Under the pieces are notes generated by a model. That model was not told where the DNA came from. It ran no database searches and saw only the letters and a list, made by a program, of their open reading frames with translations. From Affinundibacterium baiyunense (GTDB lineage Bacteria; Pseudomonadota; Gammaproteobacteria; Burkholderiales; Burkholderiaceae_D), in assembly GCF_018139645.1 (NCBI RefSeq), contig NZ_JAGSPM010000001.1:620001-684000 (forward strand): DNA of 64,000 bases, written 5' to 3'. The position numbers were made by a program, and so were the translations under genes. Shown here piece by piece: positions 17,388 to 26,429 of the stretch. Each line of letters begins with the position of its first letter. Positions within the stretch are counted from its first letter, which is position 1.

Positions 17388-17523
17388 TCCTTGTTATTAT
17401 TGGTGCATTGCACAATAGACGAAGCTCAAATGAATTTCAAGACTGATTTACTGAAAAAAGACAGCGTACACGCAAAATAATTTTTTGTAAGCCAAATTTT
17501 GCAGGCTAACAAATACAAACCAA

Positions 17524-17562
17524 CAAAAGAAAAATGCCCACTTAACTTTCATTAAGCGGGCA
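17524..17562 (-). terminator. Intrinsic terminator of tRNA-Ser
   Basis: An 11-bp stem (17535-17545 with 17552-17562) containing one G-U pair on the minus-strand RNA, a 6-nt loop, and then UUUUUCUUUU on that strand. It begins 9 nt past the tRNA-Ser 3' end. Confidence 0.85.
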
Positions 17563-17571
17563 CCAATTCTT

Positions 17572-17663
17572 TGGCGGAGACGGTGAGATTCGAACTCACG
17601 ATCCAGGTTACCCCAGATGCTTCCTTAGCAGGGAAGTGCCTTCGGCCACTCGGCCACGTCTCC
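17572..17663 (-). tRNA. tRNA-Ser (anticodon GCT)
   Basis: 92-nt class II tRNA on the minus strand beginning GGAGACGTGGCCGAG. The acceptor stem GGAGACG/CGTCTCC is perfect, the anticodon loop CTGCTAA gives GCT (AGC/AGU codons), there is a long variable arm, the T-arm contains GTTCGAA, and CCA is encoded. Confidence 0.97.
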
Positions 17664-17768
17664 ACACTCTCACGATGCAAAATTGCATCACAAGCGAGAA
17701 CGAGATCATAGCGGGTACTTCATCTTTGGTCAACTACCCACAACGAAAAACTCGCACGTAATAACGAA

Positions 17769-19019
17769 TTACGCAGCTTCCAACTCAAATGCCTTGTGCA
17801 AAGCACGTACTGCCAACTCCATATATTTCTCATCAATCAAAACTGAGATTTTGATTTCAGATGTAGAGATCATTTGAATATTAATTCCTTCGTCAGACAA
17901 GGTGCGGAACATCTGAGATGCAATCCCAACATGGCTACGCATACCAACACCCACCACGGATACTTTGGATACTTTGGAATCACCAATGATATTTCCCGCG
18001 CCAATGTGCTCTTTCACACTCGCATTTAATACGTCCATCGCTTTGTTGTAATCACCACGTGGCACCGTAAAGGTGAAATCTGTTTTGCCGTCGACTGATT
18101 GATTTTGAATGATCATATCAACTTCGATGTTGGCATCAGCAATCGGACCAAGAATTTGAAAGGCAATACCTGGCTTATCTGGCACGCCAAACACAGTCAA
18201 TTTTGCTTCATCACGATTAAATGCGATGCCAGTAATAGTGGCTTGTTCCATATTTGTATCTTCCTCAAACGAAATCAGGGTACCGGAGACAATTTCTTCG
18301 GCTAATGGCATTAATGGGTCGGTTAATGATGACAAAACGCGAGTGGGCATACGGTAATTTCCAGCAAACTCCACAGAGCGAATCTGTAACACTTTGGAGC
18401 CCAACGATGCCATCTCTAACATTTCTTCAAACGTGACCGTATTTAACTTACGTGCATCTGAAACGACACGCGGATCAGTCGTATATACGCCGTCAACATC
18501 GGTATAAATGAGACATTCTTGCGCTTTTAACGCTGCAGCAATTGCCACTGCCGAGGTGTCTGAACCACCGCGCCCCAACGTTGTGATATTGCCTAGTTCA
18601 TCAACACCTTGGAAGCCAGTAATAATGACAATTTTACCTTCGGCTAAATCCGCATTCACCTTCGCATCATCGATCGAAGCGATGCGCGCCTTTGTGTAAG
18701 ACGAGTCGGTCTTAATCGGAACTTGCCATCCAGCATAAGAAACTGCCTTCTTACCTAATGCTTGCAATGCAATCGCCAGCAAACCGACAGATACTTGCTC
18801 TCCAGTTGAGGCAATCATATCGAGTTCACGCGGATCGGGATCCGCCATAATTTCTTTAGCCAAACCAATAATTCGATTCGTTTCGCCTGACATCGCAGAC
18901 GGCACAACGACGATTTGGTAACCTGCATCATGCCATTTGGCGACGCGCTTAGCGACATTCTTGATGCGATCCGTGGACCCCATCGAAGTACCGCCATATT
19001 TGTGGACAATTAAAGCCAT
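17769..19019 (-). CDS. lysC: Aspartate kinase
   Basis: Phosphorylates L-aspartate, the entry to lysine, methionine, threonine and diaminopimelate synthesis. The 416-residue protein is the alpha-type monofunctional enzyme: an N-terminal amino-acid-kinase domain with KYGGTSMGS at 7-15 and TTLGRGGSDTSAVA in the substrate region, then two ACT domains (around residues 265-340 and 345-410) that normally mediate feedback inhibition by lysine/threonine. No homoserine dehydrogenase domain is fused. It follows a 600-bp upstream region without genes. Confidence 0.97.
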   Translation of the reverse strand: MALIVHKYGGTSMGSTDRIKNVAKRVAKWHDAGYQIVVVPSAMSGETNRIIGLAKEIMADPDPRELDMIASTGEQVSVGLLAIALQALGKKAVSYAGWQVPIKTDSSYTKARIASIDDAKVNADLAEGKIVIITGFQGVDELGNITTLGRGGSDTSAVAIAAALKAQECLIYTDVDGVYTTDPRVVSDARKLNTVTFEEMLEMASLGSKVLQIRSVEFAGNYRMPTRVLSSLTDPLMPLAEEIVSGTLISFEEDTNMEQATITGIAFNRDEAKLTVFGVPDKPGIAFQILGPIADANIEVDMIIQNQSVDGKTDFTFTVPRGDYNKAMDVLNASVKEHIGAGNIIGDSKVSKVSVVGVGMRSHVGIASQMFRTLSDEGINIQMISTSEIKISVLIDEKYMELAVRALHKAFELEAA

Positions 19020-19627
19020 AACATTTCAAGAAGAGTGACGAAAAAGGGATAAATGCGAGAAAAAGAACGCATGACTTTACATGTTGCTCTGCAAAATAAC
19101 AAGGCGCGATCGCCTATTTTTTAAGCGAGAATCGCACCGAAAAATTCAGAAGTGAAGAAAATTCTTAGAAAACCCAATCAAAATAAACAATCATTCTGTC
19201 ATTTTTCTAGAAATGAAAATTTACATGGGCAGCCTAAACAGGACACCAAATAAAGCCACTCCAAGGGCTTTATTAGATTTTATAGGAAGTTAGCTGAAAA
19301 TAAGATAGTAAAGCCGCTTAATGCATCGATGAAACCACCTCATTTTAGCTACGAAAGACTTTCATTTTCGTGATTATTCAAACCCAAAAAGGAAATTTTT
19401 AAATAACTAAAACAAATATCGATATAAGCAAAGAATTGCAGTGCATGAACGACTCGAAAATTGATGCAGCCAGCAAAGAGTGTCGAAACTTGGCGCGCAC
19501 ATCAGATTTGATCTGCCTGTTTACAGCACTTAAGCTCGCGCAAGAAATGCATAAAAACACAAACGAAACGGACATCTGGTATGAAAAATCACGCCCATCA
19601 TGCCCGCTTCAAATTCGCACACTTCGT
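19020..19627. other. 608-bp region upstream of lysC without a recognisable gene
   Basis: It should contain the lysC promoter and the end of the DUF1415 transcript. I see two hairpins: AGGCG-CGAT-CGCCT followed by ATTTTTT (19102-19122, plus-strand orientation), and a 9-bp stem AATAAAGCC/GGCTTTATT (19249-19257 with 19266-19274) without a good U-tract. A 67-codon plus-strand frame at 19436-19639 overlaps the end of the DUF1415 gene and resembles nothing I know. No lysine-riboswitch-like structure was recognised. Confidence 0.5.
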
Positions 19628-20179
19628 TTAAATGAATAATTTTTTCCAAGCTTCATGCCCTAATGCGCGTAGGGTCTGAATATTTTTATCGTAAATTTGC
19701 TCCGCTTCTGGAAACGCCTCAACCGCTTTGTCTATGCTTTCTTCGCGTAGCAAATGCAGCGTTGGAAATGGTGATCGATTTGTATAATTATCGATATCAT
19801 CAGGCGCCGCATCTTCAAATTGATATTGCGGATGGAAACTCGCCACCTGCAAAATACCGTCCAAATCCAACTCTTCTACAGTCGCATCAGCCACCTCAAG
19901 AAAATCGTTATAGTCAAGAAAGTCTTGCATCACAAAAGGATGTATCAATAAGCATGTATCAATTTTTTCTGGATTCGCTTCCGCCAACACTTCAAGTTCC
20001 GCTACCAGATCTTTCAATAAAGCCTCTGGCGTAGTCGCATGACTAACGAAATAGCGAATTTGATCTTTGATATGTACGCCCTTTGCAAACGGGCAGAGAT
20101 TTAAGCCGATGACCGCTTTCTCCAGCCACAACTTAGTTTGTGCGATTACGACTTCATCCTTAATTTGTGCATCTTCCAT
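19628..20179 (-). CDS. DUF1415 family protein
   Basis: 183-residue acidic soluble protein of unknown function. Family features are visible: an N-terminal TKLWLEKAVIGLNLCPFAKG segment with a conserved Cys-Pro-Phe-Ala, TCLLIHP in the middle, and ASFHPQYQFE followed by NRSPFPTLHLLREESI. There are no membrane segments and no recognisable catalytic motif of a known enzyme. It lies 90 bp downstream of rpiA on the same strand and may be cotranscribed with it. Confidence 0.88.
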   Translation of the reverse strand: MEDAQIKDEVVIAQTKLWLEKAVIGLNLCPFAKGVHIKDQIRYFVSHATTPEALLKDLVAELEVLAEANPEKIDTCLLIHPFVMQDFLDYNDFLEVADATVEELDLDGILQVASFHPQYQFEDAAPDDIDNYTNRSPFPTLHLLREESIDKAVEAFPEAEQIYDKNIQTLRALGHEAWKKLFI

Positions 20180-20269
20180 CTTGTTACTTTCAATTGATTA
20201 CTACGACGACGATTAAATTTCACAACGATGACGATTGTCATCGCAATCAATCAGACTCCATAAAGAGCA

Positions 20270-20941
20270 CTAGAACTGCAAAGTCTTCACACCTTCAGAT
20301 GTACCCAGCAAACAAACATTCGCTCCTTGAACTGCGAATAATCCCACAGCGACAACGCCGACAATGTTATTGATCTGCTTTTCTAAAGCGACAGGATCTG
20401 CGATTTGCAAGCCATGTATATCGACGATCACATTTCCGTTATCTGTCAACAATGCAGCACCATCTTTCATACGCAATTTAGCCTCGCCACCGATTGCATT
20501 CAAAGCACGTATAACAGATTCGCGCGCCATCGGGATCACTTCCACTGGCAAGGGAAATTTACCTAACAAATTCACAAATTTAGAACCATCAGCGATACAA
20601 ACAAAGGATTTTGCTACCGACGCGACGATCTTCTCACGCGTTAAAGCGGCGCCACCACCTTTAATCATTGCTCCACTCGCTGTAATTTCATCTGCGCCAT
20701 CGATATAAACTGGCATTGCACTAACTTCGTTTAAGTCAAATACTGTAATTCCATGTGCACGCAAACGACTTGCGGTTGCTTCAGATGAAGCAACTGCACC
20801 TTTAATTTTGTGTTTGATTTTTGCGAGCTCATCGATAAAAAAATTGGCGGTAGAGCCCGTACCAACACCAACGATTTCACCTTCAACGACGTAAGCAATC
20901 GCTGCTTGCGCAACTGCTAGTTTTAATTCATCTTGTGTCAT
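20270..20941 (-). CDS. rpiA: Ribose-5-phosphate isomerase A
   Basis: Interconverts ribose 5-phosphate and ribulose 5-phosphate in the pentose phosphate pathway. The sequence has the RpiA substrate loop [16 protein letters not shown] (GTGST at about 27-31), the YIDGADEI motif, [14 protein letters not shown] with its catalytic-region lysine, and [12 protein letters not shown] take the ATG at 20941 ([12 protein letters not shown]), giving 223 residues; a GTG three codons upstream is the only longer alternative. Usual family length is about 220. Confidence 0.96.
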   Translation of the reverse strand: MTQDELKLAVAQAAIAYVVEGEIVGVGTGSTANFFIDELAKIKHKIKGAVASSEATASRLRAHGITVFDLNEVSAMPVYIDGADEITASGAMIKGGGAALTREKIVASVAKSFVCIADGSKFVNLLGKFPLPVEVIPMARESVIRALNAIGGEAKLRMKDGAALLTDNGNVIVDIHGLQIADPVALEKQINNIVGVVAVGLFAVQGANVCLLGTSEGVKTLQF

Positions 20942-21036
20942 AGCTATCACATAAAAAAGAAAGTAATCAGAAGAACGTGATTGTAAACGAAGCGTATGAA
21001 TTTAGACTCCACATCACCACCATCCGCATAAATTTA

Positions 21037-22068
21037 TCAAACACGTAATGGCGCTTCGTCCAACAATGCAATTTGCTCACGCATCTCCAAAATGCGATCT
21101 TGCCAATAGCGCTGCGTATTAAACCAAGGAAAAGCTTGCTTAAATGCGGGATCGCCCCAACGTTGCGCTAGCCAAGCGGAATAATGCAACAATCGCAAGC
21201 TGCGCAATGCCTCAATCAAATGCAATTCCGACGAATTGAAGTGATAAAAATCCTCGTACCCAGTCAAGATATCGCATAATTGATCTTGCATTTCTCGTCG
21301 CGAACCTGACAATAACATCCACAAATCCTGAATTGCGGGTCCCATACGACTATCATCAAAATCAACAAAATGTGGGCCAGGATGTGCGCCCGTCTCAGTC
21401 CACAATACATTTCCCATATGGCAATCGCCATGCAAGCGTAGATTTTGTACATTGCCAGCCTGTTGATATGCACCATTTATCGCCGCCAACATCGTGCGAG
21501 CAGTGGATTCATATGCATGCAAAATATCAGCGGGAATAAAATCATGCCGCAATAAAAAATCTAATGAGGCATCACCATAAGTCTGCGAATTGATCGTTGG
21601 ACGAAACTGGTAAGATTCGCTTGCACCAATCGCATGAATACGCCCCAAAAAGCGCCCTATCCACTCCAAGGTTCCAGAACGATCCAATTCAGGAGCACGT
21701 CCACCTTGTCTTGCAAATACAGCAAAACGAAATCCGGCAAATTCCCGCAAACTATTTCCACTCGTATCTACTAGTGCAGGCACAACTGGAATTTCAGCCG
21801 CATGAAGTTGATTTACAAATTGATGCTCCTCGCAAATTTGCGCGTCACTCCAGCGCAATGGGCGGTAAAACTTCACCACCAAAGGTGGCGCATCGTCCAT
21901 GCCTAACTGGTAAACGCGATTTTCATAGCTATTTAAAGCTAATAATCGTCCATCACAATGAAAACCCTGTGCATGCATTGCATCAAATACACAATCAGGG
22001 CTTAAGTTGGAGAAGTCTGTGGGATTTAATGAGGCCGAAGCTCGATCATCCAATTGATCATGGAGCAT
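21037..22068 (-). CDS. srkA: Stress response kinase SrkA (YihE)
   Basis: Ser/Thr protein kinase of the aminoglycoside-phosphotransferase/choline-kinase fold, known in Enterobacteria to protect against stress-induced death. It matches SrkA along its length: LNSYENRVYQLG, VVKFYRP, EEHQFVNQL, the catalytic-loop LRLHGDCHMGNVLW and the metal-binding FVDFDDSRMGPAIQDLWMLL. I chose the ATG at 22068 (MLHDQLDD), giving 343 residues, because the known family N-terminus corresponds to the NPTDFSNLSPD stretch shortly after it. In-frame ATGs at 22110 and 22101 or a TTG at 22161 would add up to 31 residues. It is divergent from the UPF0149 gene. Confidence 0.92.
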   Translation of the reverse strand: MLHDQLDDRASASLNPTDFSNLSPDCVFDAMHAQGFHCDGRLLALNSYENRVYQLGMDDAPPLVVKFYRPLRWSDAQICEEHQFVNQLHAAEIPVVPALVDTSGNSLREFAGFRFAVFARQGGRAPELDRSGTLEWIGRFLGRIHAIGASESYQFRPTINSQTYGDASLDFLLRHDFIPADILHAYESTARTMLAAINGAYQQAGNVQNLRLHGDCHMGNVLWTETGAHPGPHFVDFDDSRMGPAIQDLWMLLSGSRREMQDQLCDILTGYEDFYHFNSSELHLIEALRSLRLLHYSAWLAQRWGDPAFKQAFPWFNTQRYWQDRILEMREQIALLDEAPLRV

Positions 22069-22238
22069 TTTTTCATCAGGATTTAGAATATTTGGGCACA
22101 TAACACGCATTGTACGTGCTTTATCACCACGAAATAGAAACAAAGCGCTACACTTCTGCAATTAAATCAATGCGTAAGTCAATACGTAAATAACGCAACG
22201 ATAAGATCAAAAAAACCACCTGGAAACGAGCAAGTATC

Positions 22239-22940
22239 ATGCATCTAGATGAACCACTAAGTGACAAAGAGTTTAACGAACTCGACAAATTTTTAATGTC
22301 AGACGCTGTCGGCGATGATGGCATGACCATGGATGCCCTGCATGGCTACCTTACCGCAATTGCGCTCGGACCTGAGGCAATTGCAATGACAGAATGGCTA
22401 CCTCACGTGTGGGGTCTTCCAGACCAAGGCGAGCCCAAATTCAAAAACGCCAAAGAAATGCAACGCATCACTAATTTGATAGCACGTTTTATGAACGAAA
22501 TTCAAATTACTTTTGAAGTCGCTCCACAAGAATTCGAACCATTATTTTGCGTGATGGAAGAAAATGGCAAAGAATTGATCGATGGCGAAACTTGGGCTTG
22601 GGGATTTTGGGAAGGTATGCAATTACGCGCAGAAGCTTGGGAAGCTGCATGGGAATCGCCAACGATTGCACCGCTGCTCGAACCCATCTATCTGCTCGGC
22701 GCAGAAGAAATCAAAGAAGAAGAGACTAAACTAGTTGATACAGCTGAAAAATGTCATCATCTAGCCTTAAAACTAGAAGCCTCGATAGGAGAAATTCGAC
22801 GTTTTTGGGCACCAATACGTAAGTCTGGCGTAACTACCGTGAAACGTGATACGCCAAAAGTTGGCAGAAATGATCCCTGCCCTTGTGGCAGTGGGAAAAA
22901 ATTTAAAGTTTGTTGCGGTGCAGAGCCAACCATACATTAA
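22239..22940 (+). CDS. UPF0149 (YecA/YgfB-like) protein with C-terminal SEC-C zinc motif
   Basis: 233-residue protein. The N-terminal three quarters match the UPF0149 helical family ([47 protein letters not shown]). The last 26 residues form a SEC-C zinc-binding motif (C214, C216, C225, C226 in [16 protein letters not shown]), as at the SecA C-terminus. SEC-C domains bind ribosomes or SecB in the proteins studied, so a translation- or export-associated role is possible but not shown. It is followed by a strong terminator. Confidence 0.92.
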   Translation: MHLDEPLSDKEFNELDKFLMSDAVGDDGMTMDALHGYLTAIALGPEAIAMTEWLPHVWGLPDQGEPKFKNAKEMQRITNLIARFMNEIQITFEVAPQEFEPLFCVMEENGKELIDGETWAWGFWEGMQLRAEAWEAAWESPTIAPLLEPIYLLGAEEIKEEETKLVDTAEKCHHLALKLEASIGEIRRFWAPIRKSGVTTVKRDTPKVGRNDPCPCGSGKKFKVCCGAEPTIH

Positions 22941-22983
22941 TTTTCGCTAGGCTCAGGCTGAATTGACTTAGCTATTTTTTTAG

Positions 22984-23010
22984 AACGCCAGAATAATCTG
23001 GCGTTTTTTT
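22984..23010 (+). terminator. Intrinsic terminator of the UPF0149 gene
   Basis: A 9-bp perfect stem AACGCCAGA/TCTGGCGTT (22984-22992 with 22997-23005), a 4-nt loop, and a run of T continuing to 23010. Confidence 0.93.
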
Positions 23011-23198
23011 ATGCGCCCCAACTTTCTGTACGACAAATCAAAATTCAGTTTGAGGGATTCTTCTATAGGAAGGCAATAACAATACTGTTAAGCTTGGCTC
23101 TGGAAGTAACACATGATTGAGCAACAAATGATCGCATCAGTGCTTCTCAATGAATACTTCTCAGCGTTTTTATCCCTTTTCAGCATCAGGAGATTTTT

Positions 23199-23453
23199 AT
23201 GAGCCTCGTCGAACAATTTAATCAAGCTCAGGCCGATTCCAAAAACTTACCGGAACGTCCTGACAATATGACTTTATTGAAAATTTATGCGCTATTCAAG
23301 CAAGCTAGTTCCGGTGACGCTAGCGGTGATCGCCCAGGTATGACTGACTTTGTCGCACGTGCAAAATTTGACGCTTGGGCAGAATTAAAAGGTACTTCCA
23401 ATGAAGCAGCAATGCAGCAATATATTGATTTAATCGAATCGCTAAAAGACTAA
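23199..23453 (+). CDS. Acyl-CoA-binding protein (ACBP)
   Basis: 84-residue four-helix bundle that binds medium- and long-chain acyl-CoA esters in the cytoplasm. The ACBP pattern is clear: FNQAQADSKNLPERPDNMTLLKIYALFKQAS, GDRPGM (usually GD..GxRPG), then ARAKFDAWAELKGTSNEAAMQQYIDLIESL with the conserved Lys and Trp. An AGGAG Shine-Dalgarno sits 7 nt before the ATG. ACBP is mainly a eukaryotic family but occurs in a subset of bacteria including Burkholderiales. It is a monocistronic gene between two terminator-like hairpins. Confidence 0.93.
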   Translation: MSLVEQFNQAQADSKNLPERPDNMTLLKIYALFKQASSGDASGDRPGMTDFVARAKFDAWAELKGTSNEAAMQQYIDLIESLKD

Positions 23454-23510
23454 TTTACCAACAATTCTTAGCAAAAAAGCTCCTCATTTTTCGGTAAATT
23501 GGCATCTGCA

Positions 23511-23543
23511 AACAGGTACAAACCATCAATCTTTGTACCTGTT
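23511..23543. terminator. Hairpin between convergent ACBP and hydroxyacid dehydrogenase genes
   Basis: A 12-bp perfect stem AACAGGTACAAA/TTTGTACCTGTT (23511-23522 with 23532-23543) and a 9-nt loop. It lacks a real U-tract on either strand, so it may be a weak or Rho-assisted terminator. Confidence 0.5.
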
Positions 23544-23595
23544 AATTCACCCCAAAAACAGATCTAAATGGAAGCTTCAAAGGATTCAAACAGGA

Positions 23596-24585
23596 TTAGA
23601 TTTCCAACACCTCGGGATTGAGTAAATCTGGTGGCAGCTCGCCACGTACTGCCGAAATCACGTTCTTGACTGCCCTATTTACCATTGCTCTGCGAGTTCG
23701 CTCAGTTGCGCTAGCAATATGAGGAGTCAAAACCACATTCTTTAACCCTAAAAAATCAGCGTGAAATCGCGGTTCATTTTCAAAAACATCTAACCCTGCG
23801 CCCGCAATTTGACCGTTACGCAGTGCTTGAATTAAAGCAGCATCGTCTACGATCCCTCCGCGCGCAATATTAATTAAGGTCGCGCTTGGCTTCATTTGAG
23901 CAAGTTCGATAGCACCAATAATATGATGAACTTCGGGCGAATACGGCAACGCCAATATCAAATGATCGGCATGTCGCAATAGTGTCTGTTTATCGACATA
24001 GCGGGCGTGATGTGCCGCTAACTCTTTCTCTTCACTAAGTTGACTACGATTGTGATAAATCACCTCCATCCCAAAACCGCTAGCACGGCGCGCAATTGCC
24101 TGCCCAATACGCCCCATGCCCAAAATTCCCAGACATGATCCGTGCAAATCTGCTCCCACAAAAAAATCAACACTCCACTTCGTCCACAGACCAGCTCGCA
24201 AAAAATGCTCGGCTTCGGTGACGCGTCTTGCTGTTGCCATCATCAACGCCCATGCAAAATCAGCGGTAGTTTCATTCAACACATCAGGTGAATTAGTCGC
24301 CATCACCCCATGCTGTGTGCATGCGTGCAAATCAAAATTATCGTAACCGACTGCGATTGTGGAGATAATTTTTACGCCCGATAACTTAGACAATAAGTCC
24401 TGATCGACTTTTGCACTGGAAGTGCAAATCATGCCAAATTTGCCTTGTAGGCGTTCTGCCAGTTCACTTTGCGAAAAAATTCTATCCTCTTGATTTAGCT
24501 CAAGCTCAAAGAAATTGCTCAATTGCGCAAGCACATCGGGAAACATCGCACGTGCGACAAGCAACTTTGGCATGGAAGTTTTCAT
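23596..24585 (-). CDS. D-2-hydroxyacid dehydrogenase (glyoxylate/hydroxypyruvate reductase type)
   Basis: NAD(P)H-dependent reductase of 2-keto acids. The Rossmann motif LGILGMGRIGQAIARRA is followed by YHNRSQ, and the catalytic set is in place: INIARGGIVDDAALIQAL (Arg), GLDVFENEP (Glu) and LTPHIASATERTR (His). This resembles the GhrB/glyoxylate reductase branch; whether glyoxylate, hydroxypyruvate or 2-ketogluconate is preferred cannot be told. I chose the ATG at 24585 (329 residues); an ATG at 24573 (MPKLLVARAMFP) is equally plausible, and the longer upstream extension is unlikely. Confidence 0.9.
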   Translation of the reverse strand: MKTSMPKLLVARAMFPDVLAQLSNFFELELNQEDRIFSQSELAERLQGKFGMICTSSAKVDQDLLSKLSGVKIISTIAVGYDNFDLHACTQHGVMATNSPDVLNETTADFAWALMMATARRVTEAEHFLRAGLWTKWSVDFFVGADLHGSCLGILGMGRIGQAIARRASGFGMEVIYHNRSQLSEEKELAAHHARYVDKQTLLRHADHLILALPYSPEVHHIIGAIELAQMKPSATLINIARGGIVDDAALIQALRNGQIAGAGLDVFENEPRFHADFLGLKNVVLTPHIASATERTRRAMVNRAVKNVISAVRGELPPDLLNPEVLEI

Positions 24586-24846
24586 AGTCTTTTGCGGCAA
24601 AAAGGCCGAATTTAAGAGGAGAACCTGATTATACGGCACAGTAAACTAGTTACACCAAAGTCTCATCTTAAAGAAATAAAGATCTTACGGCGCTGAATCG
24701 ATTGCCAGATATCACATTTACTTATGCTAATTTTATCTAAGCCGCAATTGTGAGTTAGAACGATTTGCCTTAAAATACAAGGCTTTGCAGCTACCTCAAT
24801 TTTCTAGTAGCGCTTCATCCCCGATTTCTTTATTGATAGGCCTGTT

Positions 24847-25170
24847 ATGACCCACGTTGTGACCGAATCCTGCATCCGTTGCCGTTATACTGACTGCGTT
24901 GATGTTTGCCCAGTGGACTGCTTCCGCGCAGGTCCAAATTTCCTCGTTATTGATCCTGATGAATGTATCGATTGCGCAGTCTGCGTGGCCGAGTGCCCAG
25001 TCAATGCGATCTATGCTGAAGAAGATGTGCCGCAAGACCAGATGCAATTCATCAAAATCAATGCTGATTTAGTTCGCAGCTGGCCATCTATCACAAAAAC
25101 TACCGCTCCCTTATCAGATGCAGATGAGTGGAAAGATGTGAAAGATAAATTGCAATATCTCGAACGATAA
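24847..25170 (+). CDS. fdxA: 7Fe ferredoxin FdxA
   Basis: 107-residue soluble electron carrier with one [3Fe-4S] and one [4Fe-4S] cluster. The cysteine pattern is C9, C12, C17, C21, C25, C40, C43, C46, C50. By analogy with Azotobacter ferredoxin I, C9/C17/C50 would hold the 3Fe cluster and C21/C40/C43/C46 the 4Fe cluster. The long C-terminal tail after residue 60 is typical of this type. The next gene on the same strand, 93 bp on, encodes a ferredoxin-NADP reductase, its likely redox partner. Confidence 0.95.
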   Translation: MTHVVTESCIRCRYTDCVDVCPVDCFRAGPNFLVIDPDECIDCAVCVAECPVNAIYAEEDVPQDQMQFIKINADLVRSWPSITKTTAPLSDADEWKDVKDKLQYLER

Positions 25171-25263
25171 TCGTAATCACGCGATTATTTGATAATTGCG
25201 TAATTAGTGAACTGATTTGGTGAAATCAGTTTGCTTCATTTTTCTAAAGAATATTAAAGTCGT

Positions 25264-26343
25264 ATGGACAATACATCAAATCCAGCAGTATCTACTCCAA
25301 GCAATGTGATCGAAGCCGATGCAGTCATCGTTGGCGCAGGTCCAGTTGGCTTGTTTCAGGTCTTTGAACTTGGCTTACTTGAAATCAAAGCACACGTCAT
25401 CGATTCATTGCCGGTCGTTGGCGGACAGTGTGTTGAGTTATATCCAGACAAGCCTATTTACGATATTCCTGCCGTTCCAGTTTGCACTGGACAGGAATTA
25501 ACCGATAACTTGCTCAAACAAATCGAACCGTTTGAACCAACTTTCCATTTAAATCAAGAAGTCACTTTAGTGCAACGCCGTGCTGATGGCCGTTTTGACC
25601 TGGAAACATCCTTAGGTACAAAGTTCATCACCAAAACGATCTTCATTGCAGCTGGTGTTGGTTCATTCCAACCGCGCACATTAAAAGTAGAAGGCATTGA
25701 AGCATTTGAAGGCTCACAAGTATTCTACCGTGTCAAAGATCCTAGCCGTTTCGAAGGTCGCAACTTGGTAATTTGTGGTGGCGGCGACTCCGCACTCGAT
25801 TGGGCTTTAGCATTAGCTGGCAAAGCAGAGTCTGTGATTTTGTTGCACCGTCGTGAAGATTTCCGTGCAGCTCCTGCCTCAGTCGCCAAGATGAAAGAAA
25901 TGTGCGACAACTATGAAATGCAATTAATCATCGGTCAAGTGACTGGTATCGAAACAAAAGATGATAAATTAGCTGAAATCAAAGTGACTGGTGCAGATGG
26001 TGTTACACGTCGCTTGCCACTCGATGATTTATTGGTGTTCTTCGGCTTATCGCCGAAACTTGGCCCTATCGCTGATTGGGGTTTAGAGATCGAGCGCAAG
26101 CAATTAAAAGTGATGGACACGGAAAAATTCGAAACCAATGTCCCAGGTATTTTTGCGGTCGGTGACATCAATACTTACCCAGGTAAGAAAAAGTTGATTT
26201 TGTCTGGTTTCCATGAAGCCGCACTGGCTGCTTTTGGCGCTGCTCCGTATATTTTCCCTGAGAAAAAAATCCACATGCAGTACACAACAACATCACCAAA
26301 ATTGCATAAGATTTTGGGAGTTGAATCTCCAGTATTCGATTAA
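25264..26343 (+). CDS. Ferredoxin-NADP(+) reductase, thioredoxin-reductase-like type
   Basis: Flavoenzyme that exchanges electrons between ferredoxin and NADP(H). The 359-residue protein has two dinucleotide folds: an FAD site [19 protein letters not shown] near the start, [18 protein letters not shown] after it, and an NADP site [17 protein letters not shown] around residue 170. [25 protein letters not shown] lies near the C-terminus. There is no CxxC redox pair, so it is not a thioredoxin reductase; this is the TrxR-like FNR family (YumC/FNR2). It is adjacent to and downstream of fdxA. Confidence 0.93.
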   Translation: MDNTSNPAVSTPSNVIEADAVIVGAGPVGLFQVFELGLLEIKAHVIDSLPVVGGQCVELYPDKPIYDIPAVPVCTGQELTDNLLKQIEPFEPTFHLNQEVTLVQRRADGRFDLETSLGTKFITKTIFIAAGVGSFQPRTLKVEGIEAFEGSQVFYRVKDPSRFEGRNLVICGGGDSALDWALALAGKAESVILLHRREDFRAAPASVAKMKEMCDNYEMQLIIGQVTGIETKDDKLAEIKVTGADGVTRRLPLDDLLVFFGLSPKLGPIADWGLEIERKQLKVMDTEKFETNVPGIFAVGDINTYPGKKKLILSGFHEAALAAFGAAPYIFPEKKIHMQYTTTSPKLHKILGVESPVFD

Positions 26344-26362
26344 ATTTAATTGAATCAACATC

Positions 26363-26395
26363 AAAAAAGCGCAAAGAATTTCTTTGCGCTTTTTT
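26363..26395. terminator. Bidirectional terminator between FNR and SDR genes
   Basis: A 15-bp perfect inverted repeat including A/T flanks (26363-26377 with 26381-26395), GC core GCGCAAAGA/TCTTTGCGC, 3-nt loop, and U-tracts on both strands. It serves the convergent gene pair. Confidence 0.95.
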
Positions 26396-26429
26396 CATTT
26401 AAACCCTACTAATGAATGACTAAGTTGTA

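Noticed and set aside
19436-19639. 67-codon plus-strand frame between lysC and DUF1415 genes
   Set aside because: Overlaps the end of the DUF1415 gene, has no Shine-Dalgarno, no recognisable motif and no neighbour that suggests a role.
25264-26343. FNR gene considered as thioredoxin reductase
   Set aside because: The redox-active CxxC of thioredoxin reductases is absent, and fdxA lies directly upstream.
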